Position numbers and translations under genes: made by a program
The notes under the pieces: generated by a model
The model's database searches: none
Told to the model about the DNA's origin: nothing
What the model saw: only the letters and a program-made list of their open reading frames with translations
In this document: positions 31,374 to 44,600 of the stretch, piece after piece
Numbering within the stretch: the stretch's first letter is position 1
How the letters are laid out: each line of letters starts with the position of its first letter
DNA from: Erythroxylum novogranatense
Taxonomy: Eukaryota; Streptophyta; Magnoliopsida; Malpighiales; Erythroxylaceae
Length of the DNA stretch: 64,000 bases
Assembly (NCBI GenBank): GCA_029891385.1
Contig: CM057233.1
Location: 25,094,150-25,158,149, forward strand
Reading direction: 5' to 3'

Positions 31374-34300
31374 ATTCTCCCCTTCTTAAGAAATTTCTTC
31401 CTCAAAATTCTTACCTGATTGATTAATTAGATGGGGGTACTGTTTCCTTATGTTCTTCTCTGTCTCCCATGTAGCTTCCTTTGTCGAATAATTCCTCCAA
31501 AGGACTTTAACCAAAGAAATTACACGGTTTCTTAATTGTTTAGTCTAATATCCAACTATTTTAATTGGTTCCTCCAATAACTCAAATTGTTTACAATCTC
31601 AACCTCTTATTCTGGTAATATATATGTTGGATCTGATCAATATCTCCCAAGCATGCTAACATGAAATCCATTATGAATCTGAGACATTTCTGGTGGTATC
31701 GCTAATTTGTAAGCCAATGGTCCAACTCTCTCAATAATCTCGTAAGGATTAATATATCTAGGTCTTAACTTTCTCTTTTTATTGAATCTCAGCACTCTCG
31801 CTAGGGAAACACTCTTAAAAAAACCTTGTCTCCTACTTGGTACTTCATATCTCTCTAAGGTTCATCTACATAACTCTTTTTCCTATCTTGAGTCACCTTA
31901 ATCCTACTGCGGATCAATATAACCTTATCAACAGTATCTTGAATCAACTATGGGCCTTTAACAATCCTTAGGCCTTCTTCATTGTAGTACAAAGGTGTTT
32001 AACACCTTCTGCCATATAACACCTCATATGGAGCCATATCAATACTACTATGATAATGGTTATTATATACAAATTTAATGAGAGCTACATACTTATCCCA
32101 TGCTCCTTAAAACTCCAAAACACAAGCCCTAAGCATCTCATCAACATTTTGAATAGTTTTCTCACTCTATTCATTTGTTTGAGGATGAAACGTTAAACTA
32201 AAAGTTAACTTTGTACCCAATGCTATCTATAGGTTGCCCCAAAAGCTAGAAGTAAATATGGGATCTCGATCTGATACAATAGACACTGGGACCCTATGTA
32301 ATGTCAATATCTCATTTACATATCTCCAAGCTAACTTATCTAGTGTGTTTTTCTCTCTAATAGGTAAGAAATTAGATAATTTTATTAATATGTCAATAAT
32401 GTCCCATATGGCATCATGCTACCTTAAAGTTCTTAGTAAAACCATAATAAAATTCATTGTAATCCTCTCTAATTTCCATTGTGGAATAAATAATGACTGC
32501 AATTTCCCAACTGGTGTCTGATGCTCTACCTTAACTTGTTGGCATGTCAAACACCTGGAAACATACTCAGCCACTTACTTCTTCATCCTTGGCCACCAAA
32601 AATGTTATTTCAAAGTATTATACATCTTGATAGTACTAGGATGCATAGCATAAGCTACTATGTGTGCCTCTTCCAAAATTTCCTTTCTTAAACCATCATC
32701 ATTTGGTACACATAATCTTTTATTCAACCACAATATATTATTTCTCAACTGAAACTTAGAACTTAGATTCTGTTTTAACTTCTCTACAATCTTCACTACT
32801 TCTAACTCTTTGCTTTGAACTATTCTAATCCTTTCATGTAATAACGGTCTAAGCTTCAACGTAGCTAATAATGCTTCATTCTATCCCAAATTTAGCTTAT
32901 CTTTTAGTGCTCTAAGTTTAACTAGATTTGGTAACCTTGATGCTTGAATTTGTGCTACACTGTTATTAGATTTCTTGCTTAATGCATCAGCTACAACATT
33001 AGCCTTACCTGGATGATACTCAATTATGTAATCATAATTCTTAAACAACTCAATCCACCTCCTTTGTCTTATATTAAGTTCCTTTTGCTCAATAGATATC
33101 TTAAACTTTGATGATCCATAAAAATCTGAAACGCTTCACCATATAGATAATGTCTCTAAAATTTTCAAAGCAAACACTACTGTAGTAAGCTCTAAATCAT
33201 ATAGAGGTCTTAATTGTCTTAAAGCATAAGTAATCACTCTACCATACTAAATCGGAACACAGCCTAACCCCTAGTGTGAAGCGTCATTGTATACAATAAA
33301 TCTTCAAGATCCAAATGGAATAACCAATACTGGCATTGTAGTTAATCGATGTTTTAACTCATCAAAGCCCCTTTGACATTCATCAGTCCATCGAAAAGGT
33401 ACGTTCTTCCTCAAAAGCTTTGTTAAAGGGGTTAAGATCAATGAGAACCCCTTAACAATCCTCTTGTACTAGCCTGCTAGCCCAAGAAAACTCTGAATCT
33501 CTGACACATTTCTAAATGCTTAACATTTTATCACAACCTCAACTTTCTTTGGGTCTACCTGTATACCTTTTCTAGATACTATATGAACCAAGAACGTCAT
33601 ACTATCAAGCTAGAATTCATACTTACTGAACTTGGCATGTAATTTTTTCTCACTCATCATTTGTAAAATTAACCTCAAATGCTCAGAATGTTCCTCTCTA
33701 TCCTCGAGTACACCAAGATACCATCTATGAATACAATAACAAAGTGATCTAAGTAAGGTTTGAATACTTTATTCATCAAGGCCATAAAGGTCACCGGAGC
33801 ATTCGTCAATCCAAAAGGCATCATCAAAAACTCGATGTGTCCATATCTAGTTCTGAATGCACTCTTTGGTAAATCAGCTTTTGCTGTTTTCAATTGATAA
33901 TACCCTAACCTTAAATCTAGTTTAGTAAACACCTGAGCTCCTTATAATTGATCGAGTAAATCACTATTCTCAGTAGGGGATATTTGTTTTGCACTGTCAC
34001 CTGGTTTAATTGCCTATACTTAATGCACAATCCAAATTCTTGTCCTTCTTCTTCATAAACAAAACTAGAGCTCCCCAAGATGACACATTAGGTCTGATAA
34101 AACCCTTATCTAACAACTCCTATAACTAAATTTTAAGTTCTTTAAGTTCCACATGTGCCATCATTTAAGGAGGAATAGATATAGGAGTAGTGCCTGGGAT
34201 AAGGTTAATGGTAAACTCCGTTTCCCTATCTGGTGGTAATCCCGATAATTCAGCAGGAAAAATATCTAGAAAATTCCTAACAATAGTAATATCCTGTAAT

Positions 34301-34871
34301 GTCTGCTTAACTCGAGCATCAATCACATAGGCTAAATAGACCTCACATCTACTTCGAATTAGTTTAAAAATGCTCTTTGATGAAATCAATCTGGCTGGCA
34401 CTGCTTGACTAACACCTCAAAATATCACCATTGGTTAAGTAGGAGATTCAAAAATATCTTCCTTAATGTAACAATTCATCACAGCTCTATGAACAGTAAG
34501 TCAATCCATACCCAAAACAAGGTCTATCTCTTTCAACTACAATACTATCAAATCGACTTTCAACTCAACCTGGTCAACCTGAATAATGCACCCTCTACAT
34601 ACTTCTCTAATCACTATAGTACTACCTACTGAAGTTTCTCACCTCTAAGCCAAATTTTAACATCTCTCTCTCACGATGCAATTTAGATGCCAGAAGTGGG
34701 GTAATAAATGAATGTGTAGATCCGCGACCTAACAATGCAAATGCCTCAAAATTAAAGACATATAGCACATGTGTAAAAACATCTGGGGAATTCTATGCCT
34801 CTTATCTCATATAGTAAAGATCTTGGCCTAGAATTGTGGTTGGTTACTCCGTACCTCAGTCCTAACACTAA
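31374..34871 (-). pseudogene. Ty3/Gypsy chromovirus pol remnant (protease, RT, RNase H, integrase, chromodomain)
   Basis: Read from 34871 downward. The protease-like stretch ends GSTHSFIT, followed by LVLGMD (about 34500-34760). The RT lead-in is LSGLPPDRETEF (about 34220). The RT palm is at 33675-33932 with [21 protein letters not shown] and FIDGILVYS; the family's second catalytic Asp (FIDDILVYS) is Gly here. RNase H tail words include ANVVADALSK-like residues (about 32980). The integrase zinc-binding part is at 32605-32859. The integrase core has VSDRDPIFTSSFWG and TFHPQTNE (about 32050-32420). A chromodomain-like end (KEATWETE, YPHL) is at about 31430-31500. Gene order and the chromodomain place it with chromoviruses, probably Tekay/Del given the 3.2-kb LTR. 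Many stops make it non-functional. Confidence 0.85.
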
Positions 34872-37690
34872 GTGCCTGTTTGGTTCAGCTTTTAGAGATT
34901 CTAAAAGTACTTTTTTCTACCGCAAAAGTTATTTTCGAGAAAAGATGGATGTTTGGCTGCAAATTTTAAAAGCACTTTTGAAGTAGAAATAGTTTTAAAA
35001 AAAGCTAAAATACAGCTTTTTAAAAAGCTAAAATTTGGAGCTTTTCAGAAAAGCCCAAATTTTAGCTTTTTCGGGAAGCTATTTTTTCGTAACTTTCCGT
35101 CACTTACGTATATATCCAAAGGTAAGTGATTGTTCTGTTTCTTTACGTACGTTCAACGCAAAACACACAGGCTAGCTTCTCTTTTTATCTTCGTGCCTGG
35201 GATGTGTGCGTCAAGTTTCTTCACTTGTGTAAGACTTTCTTGCTGTCACTATATGGGGTAGCAGTCGCTGTCCCAAGCATGGTTAGGTCTTGGGGTTTTG
35301 TCGATTACGGTCAAGGGTTTTGGTTCCTGGTGGGGGTAAGTTGCTTCCGTTGTCTAAACAACTCAACTGATTTTTCTTTTCTGTAGAGCATTGTTTCTTC
35401 ACTTTCAATTTGTGGGTGGGTTCAGGTTTCCATTACTCGAGCATTTTTTGCTGTAAATTTGGTTTTTTTGTGCTTCTTTTACACATTGAGCAAAGTAATC
35501 AAACTGGGGATTTTTTCTTTTCTAGTTTGTAATTTACTAGTTCTTTGTTATTTATCAATTTCGTTTCTTTCGGGAGGGATATGTGTCTGTGGATTTGCAT
35601 GATTCTTCTTTAGACTTCTGTTCTTGACAAGAATTTTCTGGGTTACTGCAGTGCACACAGCCAGTCGAATGGCATCAAAAGTGCTCACAGCTTACTAACC
35701 TTACATGGAATTTAGATGTGTCCCCTTTTCAGTAAGTCTTTAGCTACCTTGTTTTCTTATGTGATATCACGGTCCTAAAGATGGAATCTTGGTCATGTCG
35801 TTAATTTTGTTCCCATTACCTATCAACTTTAAGGATTATAAAACCTTCAGTCCACATGGCTTGTTTCTTTTTGCAATTCTTTTTGCCACAATTCATGACT
35901 TGGATGATGTGTGGTGGTAGGTATCAAAAGTTTTCCTTCCTAAATTTGTTGAATTTCCTGCACATAATAATTATCATCTTGTTTTGATCATCATTGTCAT
36001 TGGCATGCCTCATCAACAATTCTCACAATACAGATGATGTTTCAGTTTTGTAGGCGAGGAATGTTGTTTTTGCCTAATCAGGCCATTCTATTTGAGTCAT
36101 AGTTAGTTCTCACTAAGGTGCATAATGCAAACATCCATTGAAAGTTAACAGTTCATAAAGCTAGGATTTATTTTGATTGTATCCGTGATATTCATGGGCA
36201 AGAATTACTGGTTTTACACATAAGATGTTTGTTGATATGGTGAAAGAGTTTCGGTGGCGTTTGGATGGATAATACTGAGTTCAAATGGTGGAATATAGCT
36301 TTTAATAGCTAGATGTTTCAAGATGACTGTTGTCGATAAAACTTGTCATATTATTCTGTACAATTTGTTGTCTGTTAATGCAAAAGGTATAAGTTTCTAA
36401 TATGAATTTCAAGTCGCAAATCTCATGAATGATTGCTCATGATTGATATAGTTTCCAACAGGATTGATATAGTCAGCCTCTTGAAACATTTATCTGTTAT
36501 TAGCGTATGGACCTCCAGCCTTTGTAGTCACACTCTGCGTTCATGCATAATCCATTTCATTCATCCATAAGGAACCATTCATCCTGCTCTGTATTGTCAT
36601 ATACAGTGGGCTTCAATAATCGCTTTCACTCTAATTTAGGACTTGGTGATGATTGATGGTAGCCGTGTTGCAGGAAGTGGTATCCAACAAAGCCACTACT
36701 TGAGTACTTGTTTGTCTTATTGCTTGTAAGAATCTAATAATCTCCAGGTAATCTGGTCAAGTTTGTGTCCAGATGAAATGTATCTGCCCCATCAAATGCA
36801 AGTAAAAATCCTATTCTGAGTTGATTGAGACTATTCATAACATCAAGAAGACATATATATCAGCAATATTTGATGACTCAGAACTCTTTTCAATAGCTTC
36901 TATGCGTGAGGAAAGAAAATGGCTTCTTTCTAGTTCTTGCTGAATCCCGACTCTTATTGCAATATATGATGTATCGAGTAGTCTTGAAGAAATGAAGATC
37001 CTTTGCTGGTCTTCTCCTTGGCTGATGAACTTTCAATCAAATTCTGCAAGCCTTGTTAATAACATATAATGGCCATTTAGAAATCATATAAACAGATCGT
37101 ACTAAGTTCAATGGTGTGATGAAGTTGACTTAGCAGCAATCAAGACTTAAAATACTTTAGTTATTTAAATTTATACTTTTGTTATTTGATATTAAATTTA
37201 AATTTAGACTCTTCATATAATATATACATGCATAATACTTCCTTTTAGTTTTACAAATACATCAAAATATTATTTATTTAGTGCAATTTAAATATTCAAA
37301 GTGCAATATAATGAAATTAACTATTGATATATATTAAAATTTAACTACTAAAATATAAAATTCAAAAGTATTTAATAAAATTATTTACTTATCTCTTTTA
37401 GAATTCTTTAAAACACTATAAATTAAATTTAAAATGATACATACATACATAATAATTCATTTCAAAATTTTAAAATATATCCAAACATTAATATAGTTAA
37501 AATTAATAAAAGTGCTTTTTATTTTTATGTTGTCAAACAATCCATCAGATGAAGCTCTTTTAAAAAGTCGCTTTTTTAATTGACACCAAACAAATAACCT
37601 GGCTTTAAAAAAGCTCTTATCAGAAAAGCTCTACTGACAAAAGCTCTACTGATAAAAGCTCTATTTATAAAAGCTCAACCAAACGGACCT
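34872..37690. mobile_element. Non-autonomous TIR DNA transposon with gene-like interior
   Basis: A 2819-bp insertion splits the Gypsy polyprotein. Its ends are inverted: GTGCCTGTTTGGTTCAGCTTTT on the left, AGGTCCGTTTGGTTGAGCTTTT as reverse complement of the right. A TAA lies on each side (34869-34871 and 37691-37693), the 3-bp duplication of PIF/Harbinger elements. Both subterminal regions are packed with AGCTTTT or its complement, likely transposase sites. I see no transposase. The interior (about 35100-37100) is less AT-rich than its surroundings. It has T-rich stretches and plausible splice signals, for example a possible exon between ctgcag near 35650 and cagtaagt near 35730. It could be captured host sequence, but no protein family is recognisable. 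Confidence 0.7.
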
Positions 37691-38410
37691 TAAGACCTAT
37701 TGAATTAGCTTTACCCCTACCTTTGCCTTTCTCTCCTGCTCCACTGGCTCTACTCTATTGGACAGTCATATCCGTCACTAATTCTCCTCTTACTCTAGAC
37801 TATGATCTTAAAGTTATTGGACAGTCTTTAATATGATATTCTAAGAAGCCACAATGCAAACAAACTCCTGATACCTTCCAACATACTCCGCCATGTCTTT
37901 TTCCTTAGTATTCACAACTAGGAATCTATTGTGTTTGTCCACAATAAGTCTATCTTCTAGATACCTGACCTCTACCACCATTAGAATGAACAGAACTGCC
38001 TCTAGGTCTAAACCCTGGCTACCTTGATCTCGGTTGTGATCGCGATGATCTATTCTGGCATTTACTAAATTTCCTGTTAGAGTCAGCTTGAAACTCACCA
38101 TGCCTCTTAATCCCAAACTCCTGTCTATACTCTCATTGTCACCCTTTAATAATTGTGCAATATGAATTGAAGCAGCTCACAGCTTAGTAAAACTATTCAG
38201 TTTTGTAACAGCCAACCTTGTCTTGATCTCCATATTCAATCCATCCTTAAACTGCCTATATTTATCTTCCTCTTTCAGGATCAGAGCTGTAGCATACCCC
38301 AATAGTTCATTGAATTGTACCTCATACTCAGCTACCATGAGATTTCCCTATTTCAGATTGAAGAATTCTTCACCCTCAAAAGGCTTGAATGAACATCACA
38401 AATACCTCAC
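37691..38410 (-). pseudogene. Ty3/Gypsy gag remnant with altered zinc knuckle
   Basis: This continues the polyprotein interrupted by the TIR element. From 38410 downward it reads a retrotransposon gag domain (MVAEYEVQFNELLGYA, EEDKYRQFKDGLNMEIKTRL), then a basic Arg/Ser-rich linker, then a CCHC knuckle near 37830-37870 reading CLHCGFLEYHIKDC. The His is one residue later than in the usual CX2CX4HX4C spacing. The gag N-terminus and any 5' LTR are missing beyond about 38410, so the element is truncated at its 5' end. Confidence 0.8.
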
Positions 38411-39745
38411 AAGTGATATTGTCGTTTTTTTAAAAATAAAAGAATAAAAATGCTCATTTCAAAAGGATAACACCAATGGTATTCTAAGCTAATAAAAGAT
38501 ACAAATCAAGCTCTTGAGCTTAATTTAAAACACTTAGGTAAATTATAATATAATGAAAGAAGATGAAAGGTATAATTAGCTCATCCTAACATCAAAGACC
38601 TATCTTTAACTAATTATCTAATTTAGTCTCCATTTTGAAATATATATTGGCTAATGTTCACTTCACTAATTCTCATCATCGTCTATTCATATATCTGGGC
38701 TATAGTTTTTCTATAGAACACTTATTCATCTTGCTTCGTTCCTTTAAATATTTTTTGACTTCTTTCAATCGATGTGGCATAGATCAGACAGCCGAAATCC
38801 AATTTAAATAAGATAATATCCTCCTTTAAGTAGTTTTGGGGCTTGATTATCCATTTCACTATTTCATTCCATTAATATTTTTTGCATTACATATTGAAGA
38901 GTGTAAGCAACTTATGTTAAGCTATAATAGTGAATGGGCATTTTAATATAAATGCTTAATTGCTTCATCATTTATTATGCATTATCCATATAATCTATAT
39001 AAAATGCCAAATTAATTCATTATTTTGTTCTTAGTTTCCTTAAGAAAGCTAACCATAAGATAAAGGAAGTTTTATTAATGTTGACACTTTGCCATACCAA
39101 TTTATGCAAATTCACTTTTGGCTCATATGGAACAAATATGTCCATTGATGACTAGTTTGTATAAACTTTAGATTTGTGTCTAATCCAATCCAACTATCAG
39201 CTTTATCCTAGTTGGAGCTAAAGGTGGAAACATTTGTTTTAATACTAAATATCTTACTAGCATAAATCCTAGTTTAAATTATATTCATCAATTATAGCTT
39301 CAACTTTGGATGAATCATAAAAGGAAGCTCTAAAAAATGTTTTATTTTGTAAAAGGAAAAGAGAACCAAATTCATATCAATTATAAAACTAAAACTATGC
39401 ATCCCTTTTATTCATTGCACTGCACTTAAAGTCATCGTAAACTGGATTAATGAGCCTTAAGATCTTAAGATTCTAAGAGGTGCTGCTTTTACAATGAACA
39501 TTCTAAAAGCTAGCTCTTGCAAAGGTAATAAGCATGATTTAATTTCATCCTGATAAACTTGTTTTTTATCTAAAAATTTTTATATCCTTTTAACTAGTCT
39601 ATCTTTGTTTATGGCTCTTAAGGATTTGATCCCTAAACCCTCCTAATTTTAGGTTTGCATATATTAGCCTATTTGATCATGAAAAATATGAAGTTGTATT
39701 CTTTCCTTGGCCATATTAAATTCCTCTTCAATAATTATATAATCT
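38411..39745. other. AT-rich stretch without recognised features
   Basis: No domain or element ends recognised on either strand. A TA microsatellite lies just to the right (about 39748-39768). Confidence 0.35.
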
Positions 39746-39768
39746 TAATAATATATATATATATATAC

Positions 39769-40080
39769 CGAGCAAGCAGTCCAAGGCAGTGTCAGCACAG
39801 GCCTCCTCAGTGGGAGGAAATAGCAGAATAGAGAGAAGCAGAAACCAGAACCCCCAATGTGAGCATTATTAATTTCTGGTTGTCCGTCTAGATGTCCAAT
39901 TTCAGTGGGCCGATCTGGTTACCACTTTGTTTATTTCAAGTAATAACTAGATGTTTAGTCTCAGTTGCACTTGAGAGGAAATGATGATAATATTTATTTT
40001 TTCTGAAAAATTCTTTTCTTAAACTTTAGTTAAAAATAACTACAAAATATATGTAGTATGAATATTAAAAGCGAATTATT
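39769..40080. other. Less AT-rich unassigned segment
   Basis: The composition is closer to genic sequence (ccaaggcagtgtcagcacag, ggtctcctcagtgggagg-like words), but there is no open frame with recognisable similarity. It may belong to the Gypsy fragment that follows. Confidence 0.25.
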
Positions 40081-40109
40081 TAAGTGTTCATTAATATATT
40101 AATACAATC

Positions 40110-40296
40110 TAACTCTTAGATATCGACCTCAAATTGAAGACTTGGGCCCTCCAAAACCCAAGCTATTGCCTTCTACAGTAAGCCTGCCACATCCTGACGA
40201 AGAAGAAAGATGGATCGTTGCGGATGTGTGTGGATTACAGGAAGTTGAATCATGCCACCATTAAGAACAGATATCCGCTCCCGCGCATAGATGATA
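40110..40296 (+). pseudogene. Ty3/Gypsy reverse transcriptase fragment
   Basis: Plus-strand reading from about 40217 gives [20 protein letters not shown] and then PRIDD, the first conserved RT block of Gypsy elements. It is preceded by a Pro/Leu-rich linker (PSKPKLLPS, about 40148-40180) in another frame. It stops abruptly at 40296 where hAT-like sequence begins. About 190 bp is all that remains. Confidence 0.85.
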
Positions 40297-40500
40297 GCTT
40301 TTGAATCCCTTGGTGTTTTTCCTTCATATTAGAACCATTGGCATAACCTTGGCCCCTTACATTATAAACATTAAGATCAAGAGAATTAAATGCATTCAAT
40401 AATTCATTGAAAAGTCTCAATCTAGATGTGTCATCTCCCTTTAAGAACTCTAAAAAGTACTCCTCTCGGATGGTGGCTAGGGTTTCGTGTGACAATGGTG
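40297..40500 (-). pseudogene. hAT-superfamily transposase-like fragment (TTF/DUF4371 type)
   Basis: Minus-strand codons read EEYFLEFLKGDDTSRLRLFN and then LNVYNVRGQGYANGSNMKEK followed by HQGIQK. Plant zinc-finger MYM/TTF-type hAT transposases carry an almost identical block (NVRGQGYDNGSNMKG) containing an acidic residue where this copy has Ala (YAN for YDN). Only about 70 residues remain, with no zinc finger and no dimerisation domain. Confidence 0.8.
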
Positions 40501-40954
40501 TCTCATCTAATGAGACCTAAGTTTCTCTCTCCAACATGCTAACTTCCACAGGGCATAATTCCTTACTCTGAACTCCAAATTGAGCAAACTTGGTGTCTAT
40601 TTCATAAAAATTATTGTTATTTCATATTAATTGTCATTATTATTTATTATTAAGATTTTTGAAAGTATAGTTGATGTAAACAGTAAATTAGTAAAGTAAA
40701 AAAAAACCTTAAATTTTATCATTAGCAGAAAGATAATAAGTGACAAGAAACTCCGAATGATGTTAAATTAAGTCCGATTTGAGGTTTCTTTCGTGGTGAG
40801 GAATTCCTCTCTCGTGAGATGCGCGTCCAGATGTCATGTCAATGGTAAGAGGCGTGCTTGTAAAAGAAACAAAACCTTGAGGTTGGATATATATATATAG
40901 AGGTGTAAATGAGAACTCCAGTAGATATAGACATGATTAAAAGCTAAATGTATA

Positions 40955-41108
40955 GGTTGAAGTCTTCCTAACAAGGAATAGGCTCTATTATATTAATTCC
41001 CTAACTTCTTTTACTGTCATTCTATCAGGATTATGCATTTCTTATAAGATAGACTTTTGGCTATTAAAGGAATACCTAAGTATTTAAATAGAAGCTTCGC
41101 TTATGGTA
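40955..41108 (-). pseudogene. LINE RT fragment
   Basis: Minus-strand reading gives FKYLGIPLIAKSLSYKKC, the conserved 'YLG(V/I)PL' block after the RT palm in plant LINEs. Stops follow immediately. The copia LTR at 41113 cuts it off. Confidence 0.75.
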
Positions 41109-41686
41109 GTGCTGTTAGAGAAGTGCTCTAAAGGCAATCACCTTTTTCACTTATTGTACAAATCATTTTATGATTAATAAATGCATTTGCATTATTTTGG
41201 TGTTCTCATTTTCATTATTTTGATGTTCCTACATTTATGGATTTGATGTTGATCTTAAATTAATTTAATGAAGTCCTTGATACAAAACATAGCATGGAGG
41301 AAATCATGATGAGATCATGATAATGACATTCCTATCATGTGTAATTATGTTAGTATCTAAATTTTCCCTAGTTATAGGATTAATGAGATGGGATATCATT
41401 AATCCAGATAAACTAGCACATGTTATACTCAATGATTGGATCAAGCAGTAGATATCATAAGCTATAGACATGAGTTGTTTAGAGTTAACATGTGGATGCT
41501 TCCTAAGGGTAGTAAGTATATTGAATTGACTATTATGTGACAATCATAAAGATATTCTATTCCAGTGTCAATGGTAGTCTCATCATAGCAATAGTGCAAG
41601 TATTCTTTGACTTGAGGTGCTCAAGGATATCTCGGATACTGATCCTATGCTTTAACTCCATTCATCAGTGTCTTTAAGGGATTACT

Positions 41687-44600
41687 TGTTGGACCCCGAT
41701 TTTGAGTGAAATTTAGAAATATTAAGTGAATTTAAATAAGTAGTTTTATATATGTATTGTAAAATAGAAGTATGTATGCTTTAAGGAAATTTATGAGAAA
41801 AGAATAATTGGGCTTTGATGATTGTGATTATTGTGGAGATTTGTATAGTTTATGAACGTTCAAGTGGATGAGTTTATTGAAATGAAATTGAATAGTAAGA
41901 ATTAAAAAGAAAAAGTGTGAAAATTTAAAGAATTTAGAATGTTTGACTTTTGGGGATAAATAGTGATAGAAAGTTGACTTTAGAGTTGACTTTTTGTTTG
42001 ACGCAAAATTGGAGAAAATGGTTTTCTTGAAACTTGGAGCTTATGTTGAGAGCTTTCTGTTGCCATAAAGTATGACATTTTTCGATGTCGGGATTGCAAG
42101 TTATGAAATTTGAAAGTTTGGATGTGTTATAGGTTGACCTAAGTATCGCTAAATCTTTGACTAAAAAATTGACCTAGTTAGTGGTTGAATTTGCTTTTGA
42201 GTTCTTCATGAAAGATTTATATAATGTTCTGATCTTTATTTTGATATAAAGTATAGAATTTTTGGATCATGAAATAATAAGTTATGATTTTTACAAATTT
42301 TTGCTATGGTTTTAGCATGATCATTAGAGGACAGAAGCTTTGACTGGCAAATTGACTCACTCAGAGGTCAAATTGATTTTTCTGTCCTTCATGAAAGTTG
42401 TAGGTGACTTTCTGATCTTTGCATTGATATAAAGTATGAAATTTTTGGACTTTAGAGTTGAAAGATAGAAATTTTCAAAGTTTGAGTTATTGTTTAGAGA
42501 TTTATTATTTGGGCAGAAACTTCGATTAGAAATTTGATCACTTAGAGATGGAATTCGTTTTTGAGTTCTACATGGAAGTTGTAGAGCTTCCTTCAAGCTT
42601 TCCATAGAGATCAAATTTGTCAAATTTGGATTTCAAAATCAAGAGCTTCGATTTTTGAAAAATTCGAATATATATATATATGTAATTATGTATATAATTA
42701 TATATATATATATATTGAAAAAAAAGGATTTAGAAAGCTCTCTAGCGAGGGCGATGTATCACCCTCACGAGGAGGGTTTTTGTATAAATTTTTTTATTAA
42801 TTTTTATTTTTTTATTTTTAATTATTATTTTTGGATTATTTAATTATTATTTTCAGATTATAGGAAATATGATCCCTCTTCAATCTTTCACTCATATCTT
42901 TTCTGTCCGACATCCGATTAACTTGATTCTTGAAGCGTTGGATTTCTAAGACAATTATATAGATTCTCATGAGAAATTTGTGAATTTTTTAGATTAAATT
43001 GAGGTCGATTAAATTAATCAAAGTGAGTCGGAAAGTTTTTTGAACATGGTTCAGTATTTTACAAAATTCGAGATCTATGGAGATCCGATTAAGGTGATTC
43101 TTGTGGCAAAATAAAATTAAGATATAGGGCTACAAATCATATGAAGAAAGTAAATTTCAATTTTGCTCCTAAGATTTTGAATTTATGAATGGAAGTTAGG
43201 ATTAGTGTGGAGTTTTTGGATTAGGAACATCTGAAAGTATTTTGAGCATAACTTTTGCTCTGATAATCGAAATGATGTGATTCTTATTTTGGATTAAACT
43301 AGAGACATAGGGCTACAATTGTTATGAAGACATCAAGTTTCAATTTTGGGTTTAAGGATATCGATGTCTGGATGGAAATAATCGTGCTGGAAAATGATTT
43401 ATCATATGAACATATCTGAAATGTTTTAAGCATAACTTTTGATGTAGTGCTCCAAATTGGATGATTTTTGTGGAATTATGAAACTAAGACATAAAGGAAC
43501 ATTTCTCTAGAAGGAAGTTTTAACAAATTCCTTCAAATTGATAGTGCGAAATAGATCCGAAAGTAAGCATGAATTAAAGTAAAGTGCAGGGGCATTTTGG
43601 TCAATTGATCCTCATTAAATGACATGGCATTATATATAAAAGGGGGATGTCATTTTTTATTAAAGGGGAGCCGAAACTAGAGCAAATAAGAAAGAAAAGA
43701 AGAAGAGAATGGAGGAGAGAGCTTCGGCCATGGAGAAAGATGAGAGAGAAAGTTAAAATTCGATTTTTCTACGAATTGAAAAGGGCTTTTGAGGTTGTTC
43801 TAAGCGAGAAAAAGATGGAGGAGCACCAGAGCTTCCTTCCAAGCTAAGAAATTTCAGATTTCAGTGAAGAATGAGGTGATGTTAAATTGGAAGAAAGATA
43901 GAAGGAATGCACAAATTGAAGTGTGGATCAAGTTTCTGGCATTAATTCCAGGTGGGTAATACGTTTGTATGTTGAATTATAAGCCATATATGAATTTTTG
44001 AAAAATAAAGAAACCAAATTTGCAAATTATTGATTTTGAAAGATTAAATTTAAGGCTTTTGCTAAGATGTTGAGAAATTGCTATATTTATGGAATTCATT
44101 ATTATTCTGAAGTTTTGAATAATTTGATAAATTAAGGACTTCATTATTTGAAAGAATGAAAGTTCATTTGTGATATGATTTTGTGTAATTGCCAAAATTA
44201 CTACATCTTTTGTGATGTTTGATTGTAATGTGAATTGTTATGAGCATTATGAAAATTTTTTAATGGCATATTGTTTGGTGTGTTCGATACGAATACTAAG
44301 ATTTTCAAAATATGCCTACAGGCATTACGTTTTCAAGTGTGAATTATGTGATTAAGTGGGTTTGGTTAGGTCCCTCAGTGAGTCAGTGCACTGTCTCTAT
44401 TTGAAAATTAAAGCCTTCTCCCGGCTGCCCGCTAGAGGCATTGGAGCTCCGATTTCAGACTCCCTTCACGGCTACAATGGACCGCTATGCGGGAAAGTGT
44501 AGTACGTTCTATTCACGGCTGCACAAGACCGCTATGTGGAAATGTGCAGTACGTTCCGTTTTGAACCGACCCAAAATTGTTTGACTTGTTTTATGTGTTT

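Noticed and set aside
35126..35386. 86-residue open frame inside the TIR element
   Set aside because: No similarity is recognised, and a possible donor splice signal interrupts it. It is reported only as part of the cargo.
43647..43847. Basic 66-residue open frame, also present at 48384-48584
   Set aside because: It is conserved only because the LTRs are duplicates. It lies in the purine-rich leader just after the TATA region, and it has no recognisable domain.
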